Source: an uncultured Prevotellaceae bacterium (lineage in GTDB: Bacteria > Bacteroidota > Bacteroidia > Bacteroidales > Bacteroidaceae). From it: DNA of 49,522 nucleotides. The notes under the pieces were generated by a model. The model ran no database searches. It worked only from the letters and a program-made list of their open reading frames with translations, and was not told the origin of the DNA. How positions within the stretch are numbered: the first letter of the stretch is position 1; each line of letters begins with the position of its first letter. This document shows, one piece after another, positions 45,296-49,522 of the stretch. Both the position numbers and the translations under genes were made by a program. The stretch is taken from the NCBI GenBank assembly GCA_900316265.1, contig ONCH01000013.1, positions 1 to 49,522 on the forward strand, given 5' to 3'.

Positions 45296-47134
45296 ATGAT
45301 TAAGAGCCAAAGACTTTTTCTTATAGCAGCACTCATGTTCTGCTATGGAGCGACTGAGGTGAAAGCCGCTGAAACAATGACACAGACTTGTTACAAGTTG
45401 GAAGTGCCTGAGATGAAACCTGAGTTGACAGCAACTCCTGAACTAACGTTTGAAACCACAGCAGCTCCAGAACCTAACATGGAGTTAAAGTGGAAGCCCG
45501 ACTTCGACTTCTTTAAGTCAAAGACCAACAAAGGGGTGAAGGCTTACAAGTTCATGGACGACATGACGTTTGTCGGCATCCCGTTGTTTGTTGCCGGTTG
45601 GGCAGTCAAGGGCGACAAGGCCATGTTCCGCGTTAACAACGCGGCAGGTAAGAAGAACACTCAGCTGTTGACCAACTTTAAGACTGGTATCGACGATTAC
45701 ACCCAATTCTTCGGGCCTGCCTTGACCGTCGGTCTGAAACTTGGCGGTTATGAAGGTCGTAGCGACTGGCCCAGACTATTGGCCAGTGCAGGACTTTCGT
45801 ATGCTATCATGGCAGGTTTTGTCAATGGTATCAAATACACTGCGAAGGAGATGCGTCCTGACGGATCGACTGCCAACTCATGGCCCTCAGGTCACACCGC
45901 TACCTCATTTGTCGGTGCAACCATCCTGCATAAAGAGTACGGTCTGACCCGCTCGCCTTGGTTCTCTGTTGCTGGTTATGGTGTTGCTGCAGCAACGGGA
46001 GTCATGCGTGTGTTGAACAACCGCCACTGGGTCAGCGATGTAATGTCTGGTGCTGGTATCGGTATCATGTCCACTGAGTTGGGTTATGCCATTGGTGACC
46101 TGTTCTTCAAGGGTAAGGGTCTGCTGCGCAACGACATGGAAATGAATAACGAGAACCCATCGTTCTTCAGTATCTCTATGGGCGTCGGACTCGGTACCAA
46201 GAATATCGACTTTGGCATTGATGACTTAGTAGGCATTGACCGCTTTGATCCCCAAGAGGTAGCTGCTGCTAAAGCCGCAGAGGACGAAGACGGCAAGGAG
46301 AATATTGAGTTCCGCTCTGCTACGGTTGTAGATGCTGAGGGTGCCTATTTCTTCAATAAGTATGTAGGTATCGGTGGCCGCTTCCGTGTACGTGCCATGT
46401 CAGCCAAATCGTTTGAACGATTCGCCGACATAGAGACGATGGCTGGTAGCTCATTGTATGCATGGGATGAATTCTATGAGGCCTGTGGCCAGAAGAATGT
46501 CATACCAGAAGCTGAATGGAATAATGCCATGTGGGGTCCCACCATGGAAAATGGTCCTATTAGCGATATCAACGCAGTGGTAGAGAGTGACCACCTGACG
46601 GAGTTCTCTGCCAGCCTTGGTCTCTATTTCAACATTCCACTTTGCAAGAATTTCTCACTGGGAACAAAGTTGCTCGTTGGCCGTTCCTTCATGCAGGAGA
46701 TGGACATCGACGGACAAGTCAAAGGTTATGTGAAGGATATGGATTATAATATAAACCTTTCCAGCACCAATGGCGTCATGAATTATAGCACAACTATCGA
46801 AAAGCCCAAAACTGGAGGAGAATACGAATACACTTGGGACTATGTTACTGTTGGTGGTAAGAGCAGCACTACCTGGGGCACAGGTATCTCGCTGACCTAT
46901 CGCTACAAGTCGAACTTCTCATGGAAGCTGTTTGTTGACTACGACTATACTGAGAAGGAGTTCACCGCGAAGTATGATCCTCTGAACTACATGAGACGTG
47001 CACTGACCAGCAATTCATACGTGTTAGCTCAAAATATAGAAAGTATCTCTCCATACCTGGCAGCAGAGGAATATAAGAAGACGAAGAAGATGAACTACGT
47101 GACAATCGGTCTGTCGTTCATGGTGAACTTGTAA
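45296..47134 (+). CDS. PAP2-family phosphatase with C-terminal barrel-like region
   Basis: 612 residues with a signal peptide (cleavage near VKA). PAP2 motifs: KYTAKEMRPDGS, SWPSGHTATSF and RVLNNRHWVSDVMSGAGIG, with Arg, His and the His/Asp pair all present, so it should be an active acid phosphatase acting on a lipid phosphate or pyrophosphate at the envelope. From about residue 280 the sequence alternates polar and hydrophobic residues with aromatics, as in outer-membrane barrels (YFFNKYVGIGGRFRVRAM, LYFNIPLCKNFSLGTKLL, ISLTYRYKSNFSWKLFVDYDY), and ends in MVNL. The N-terminal domain is probably periplasmic and the rest anchored in the outer membrane. Confidence 0.83.
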   Translation: MIKSQRLFLIAALMFCYGATEVKAAETMTQTCYKLEVPEMKPELTATPELTFETTAAPEPNMELKWKPDFDFFKSKTNKGVKAYKFMDDMTFVGIPLFVAGWAVKGDKAMFRVNNAAGKKNTQLLTNFKTGIDDYTQFFGPALTVGLKLGGYEGRSDWPRLLASAGLSYAIMAGFVNGIKYTAKEMRPDGSTANSWPSGHTATSFVGATILHKEYGLTRSPWFSVAGYGVAAATGVMRVLNNRHWVSDVMSGAGIGIMSTELGYAIGDLFFKGKGLLRNDMEMNNENPSFFSISMGVGLGTKNIDFGIDDLVGIDRFDPQEVAAAKAAEDEDGKENIEFRSATVVDAEGAYFFNKYVGIGGRFRVRAMSAKSFERFADIETMAGSSLYAWDEFYEACGQKNVIPEAEWNNAMWGPTMENGPISDINAVVESDHLTEFSASLGLYFNIPLCKNFSLGTKLLVGRSFMQEMDIDGQVKGYVKDMDYNINLSSTNGVMNYSTTIEKPKTGGEYEYTWDYVTVGGKSSTTWGTGISLTYRYKSNFSWKLFVDYDYTEKEFTAKYDPLNYMRRALTSNSYVLAQNIESISPYLAAEEYKKTKKMNYVTIGLSFMVNL

Positions 47135-47156
47135 GAAACGTATACCTTATTATAAT

Positions 47157-47193
47157 ATACAATAAAGGAGGGTTAAGCCCTCCTTTATTGTAT
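47157..47193. terminator. Bidirectional terminator after the PAP2 gene
   Basis: A 16-bp perfect stem: ATACAATAAAGGAGGG (47157-47172) with its complement at 47178-47193, loop TTAAG. It lies between convergent genes. Confidence 0.85.
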
Positions 47194-47195
47194 AT

Positions 47196-47554
47196 CTATT
47201 CTTTCGCGTTGCTCCGACCTTCCTCAAGCATCATTCGAAACTCATGAGGTGTCATACCTATCGCGTCCTGGAACTTTCGGTTGAAAGTACGAATGACGGT
47301 AAATCCTGTTCCAGACGGACCTCGATGAGTGCCATAAGTTCATCATCATCACGTAAATCAGCATTGTGCATCAACTCCTGATGACGGATGACAAGTTCCT
47401 TCAGCATCTGTATGCGACGGCGCACATCATAGAAGGCATCAAGTTGCTGGCTTAACTACATGTTACGGGTCAGCAATTCGGTGCAAGTATTCTGTAACTC
47501 CATGAGCTGTTTTTCCAACTGCGCTATTCGCGCCTCATATTCCTTCTGGGTCAT
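47196..47554 (-). pseudogene. Decayed AraC-type transcriptional regulator
   Basis: On minus from ATG 47554 the frame reads a coiled-coil start (MTQKEYEARIAQLEKQLMEL), then LLTRNM and a TAG (47458-47456) at codon 33, then SQQLDAFYDVRRRIQMLKEL and LMALIEVRLEQD. From there the family sequence continues only in another frame: GFTVIRTFNRKF, AIGMTPHEFRMMLEEG, the end of an AraC helix-turn-helix domain. Most of the DNA-binding domain is missing. So there is one nonsense change plus an internal deletion with a frameshift. A -7 box upstream (47582-47589) is intact. Confidence 0.8.
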
Positions 47555-47581
47555 ATTATGACAATTATTCAATTACAGGTG

Positions 47582-47589
47582 CAAAGATA
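47582..47589 (-). promoter_or_regulatory. -7 box before the AraC-type pseudogene
   Basis: TATCTTTG on minus, 27 bases before the former ATG. The adjoining sequence resembles the spacer of promoter repeats A and B but lacks the dyad. Confidence 0.5.
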
Positions 47590-47597
47590 AGAAAAAT

Positions 47598-47623
47598 CCG
47601 CGAAACCTGTTGAAGTTTCGCGG
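47598..47623 (-). terminator. Terminator of pnp
   Basis: CCGCGAAAC (47598-47606) pairs with GTTTCGCGG (47615-47623), followed on minus by a T-run. It lies 28 bases after the pnp stop. Confidence 0.82.
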
Positions 47624-47650
47624 AAAAAATGAATTATCTTCTATTATTTA

Positions 47651-49522
47651 TTAGAAGTCCATCTTGTCGAGCTCGTCGGTGAAGTCCTTAGGCTCATTGT
47701 TTTCAGCAGGAGCCTGGTACTCATCATTGCGCTCACGACGCTCGCCACGCTCAAGGCGAGGACGACGTTCGCCACGATCATTGCGACGCTCACCTCTGTC
47801 ACGACGCTCGCCACGCTCAGGGCGGTCACCACGCTCACGACGACGCTGCTGGGGCTCTACATAGTCTGCAGGCTTCTCTACGAGTACACGGTGAGAGAGC
47901 TTGAACTTGCCTGTCTTAGGATCAATTTCGAGCAACTTAACGGTAATCTTGTCACCCTCCTTGATACCTGCTTCTTCAACAGTCTCAAGACGCTTCCAAT
48001 CAATCTCAGAGATGTGCAGCAGACCGTCCTTGCCAGGCATGAACTCTACGAAGCAACCATAAGGCATAATACTGCGAACGGTACCCTCGTAAACCTCACC
48101 TACCTCAGGAATAGCAACGATAGCCTTGATCTTAGCAATAGCAGTGTCGATGCTTTCCTTGTTAGGACCACTGACCTGAATCTTACCAACGCCATCCTCT
48201 TCATCGATAGTGATGGTGGCGCCGGTATCTTCCTGCATCTGCTGGATAATCTTACCACCAGGGCCAATAACAGCACCGATGAACTCCTTCGGAATCTCGA
48301 AGGCCTCGATGCGTGGTACGTGTGGTTTCAGCTCAGGACGTGGCTCAGCAATAGTATCGGTGATGCACTTCAAGATGTGCTCACGACCAGCCTTAGCCTG
48401 CATCAGTGCCTTCTCCAGAATGTCGAACGACAGACCGTCGCACTTGATATCCATCTGGGTAGCAGTCAGACCATCCTTTGTACCAGTGGTCTTGAAGTCC
48501 ATATCACCCAAGTGGTCCTCATCACCGAGAATATCGCTCAATACAGCGTATTTATCTTCTCCAGGATTCTTAATCAGACCCATAGCGATACCTGAAACAG
48601 GCTTCTTCATGGGAACACCTGCGTCCATCAGTGCCAGCGTACCAGCGCAGACAGTAGCCATTGATGAAGAACCGTTAGACTCCATAATCTGAGATACTAC
48701 ACGAACGGTGTAGGGGAAGTCAGCAGGAATCATCTCCTTCAGACCGCGCCAAGCGAGGTGACCGTGACCAATCTCACGACGACCTACACCACGCTGTGCC
48801 TTAGCCTCACCCGTACAGAATGGGGGGAAGTTGTAGTGGAGCAGGAAGCGCTGATAACTCTTGTCGAGTACATCGTCAACCAGCTTCTCGTCGAGCTTGG
48901 TACCCAGAGTAACAGTAGTCAATGACTGTGTCTCACCACGAGTGAAGATTGAACTTCCGTGAGGCATGGGCAGTGGAGAAACCTCACACCAGATAGGACG
49001 GATCTCATCAGTCTTACGACCATCCAGACGGATACCCTCATCGAGGATGCAACGACGCATAGCGTCACGCTCTACATCGTGGTAGTAGCGATCCATCATG
49101 GCATATTTCTCTTCCAGCTCATCCTCAGTCAGGTCAGCATGCTCAGCAGCATACTTCTCCTTGAAGTCAGACAGAATCTTCTCAAAGGCCTCAGCACGAG
49201 CGTGCTTCTCCAGAGCCTGCTTGGTTACGTCGTATGCGGGCTGATACAGCTCCTTGTTCATACGCTCACGTAGCTCCTCGTCGTTGACCTCGTGGTCGTA
49301 CTCGCGCTTTACATCCTTGCCGAGCTCCTTGCTCAACTCAGCCTGCAATTCGCACATGGGCTTGATAGCGTCCATAGCAGCCTTCAAGGCACCGAGCAAA
49401 TCCTGCTCAGAAACTTCCTTCATCTCACCTTCTACCATCATGATGTTCTCGGCTGAAGCACCGACCATGATGTCCATATCGGCCTCCTTCATCTGCTCGA
49501 AGGTAGGATCGATAACATACTC
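47651..49522 (-). CDS. pnp: Polyribonucleotide nucleotidyltransferase, 5' end cut by window
   Basis: 624 codons are seen and the frame is open at the right edge ([10 protein letters not shown] before the first internal Met), so the N-terminal part of the first RNase PH domain is missing. PNPase degrades RNA by phosphorolysis. Visible in order: the end of the first RNase PH domain ([24 protein letters not shown]), the helical linker, the second RNase PH domain ([48 protein letters not shown]), the KH domain ([16 protein letters not shown]) and S1 ([20 protein letters not shown]). A long arginine-rich tail with [10 protein letters not shown]-type repeats follows. Confidence 0.95.
   Translation of the reverse strand, partial: EYVIDPTFEQMKEADMDIMVGASAENIMMVEGEMKEVSEQDLLGALKAAMDAIKPMCELQAELSKELGKDVKREYDHEVNDEELRERMNKELYQPAYDVTKQALEKHARAEAFEKILSDFKEKYAAEHADLTEDELEEKYAMMDRYYHDVERDAMRRCILDEGIRLDGRKTDEIRPIWCEVSPLPMPHGSSIFTRGETQSLTTVTLGTKLDEKLVDDVLDKSYQRFLLHYNFPPFCTGEAKAQRGVGRREIGHGHLAWRGLKEMIPADFPYTVRVVSQIMESNGSSSMATVCAGTLALMDAGVPMKKPVSGIAMGLIKNPGEDKYAVLSDILGDEDHLGDMDFKTTGTKDGLTATQMDIKCDGLSFDILEKALMQAKAGREHILKCITDTIAEPRPELKPHVPRIEAFEIPKEFIGAVIGPGGKIIQQMQEDTGATITIDEEDGVGKIQVSGPNKESIDTAIAKIKAIVAIPEVGEVYEGTVRSIMPYGCFVEFMPGKDGLLHISEIDWKRLETVEEAGIKEGDKITVKLLEIDPKTGKFKLSHRVLVEKPADYVEPQQRRRERGDRPERGERRDRGERRNDRGERRPRLERGERRERNDEYQAPAENNEPKDFTDELDKMDF

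Noticed and set aside
1-49522. CRISPR arrays, tRNA or rRNA genes, insertion sequences, prophage
   Set aside because: No regularly spaced repeats, no cloverleaf with a CCA-type end, and no transposase, integrase or phage structural motifs were found by reading both strands.

Overview
The window is a chromosomal segment of a Bacteroidales bacterium, most likely Prevotellaceae (Prevotella or a close relative). Four things point there: many promoters carry the Bacteroidetes -7 box TAnnTTTG; there is a GldH lipoprotein and several Bacteroidetes-only families (DUF3108, DUF4831, DUF6169); there is a BspA-type leucine-rich surface protein; and the order rimP-nusA-infB-sufBCD-sufS fits. No rRNA, tRNA, CRISPR array, transposase or integrase was seen. 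The genes at both edges, a GH3-family protein on the left and pnp on the right, are cut by the window.

Left third (1-20.6 kb, plus strand apart from one gene). It starts with a GH3-like adenylating enzyme, an Ig-like lipoprotein and a DUF3108 protein. Next come a Dna2-like nuclease-helicase, then an ABC ATPase and a CobD-like aminotransferase that overlap and look linked to corrinoids. A long leader with a good promoter then opens the translation/transcription operon rimP-nusA-infB, which runs by 1-nt stop/start overlap into the Fe-S assembly genes sufB-sufC-sufD. A reverse-strand secreted protein separates sufD from sufS, which is followed by dusB and a NUDIX hydrolase.

Accessory block (20.6-28.3 kb, minus strand). 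This is the least ordinary part. A four-gene operon encodes, in transcription order, a cohesin-like secreted protein, a 1032-residue BspA-type LRR protein, a protein with a dockerin type I module, and a 43-residue peptide. Upstream on the same strand lies about 290 nt of strongly self-complementary sequence behind its own -7 box, a probable structured RNA or long leader. Beyond it is a two-gene cassette: a 40-residue ORF with a good ribosome binding site, then DUF6169. The structured RNA and the cassette share an 80-bp promoter repeat in which a dyad replaces the usual -33 element, and a base pair of the dyad has changed in a compensatory way between the copies. An AT-rich, repeat-bearing gap and a stand-alone receiver protein close the block.

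Right part (28.4-49.5 kb). Mostly housekeeping: metF-holB-PSP1-gldH on plus; hpt-adk-obgE-M23 peptidase on minus; nnr-DUF4831 on plus; fructose-bisphosphate aldolase and an aquaporin on minus. A plus-strand group follows: an esterase fused to a degenerate HAD domain, a GH5 lipoprotein, a GH94 cellobiose phosphorylase (together a plausible hydrolysis plus phosphorolysis route for beta-glucan), and a PAP2 phosphatase with a barrel-like C-terminus. Last come a decayed AraC-type regulator and pnp on minus.

All family names come from reading motifs and from memory of the families; no database search was run.
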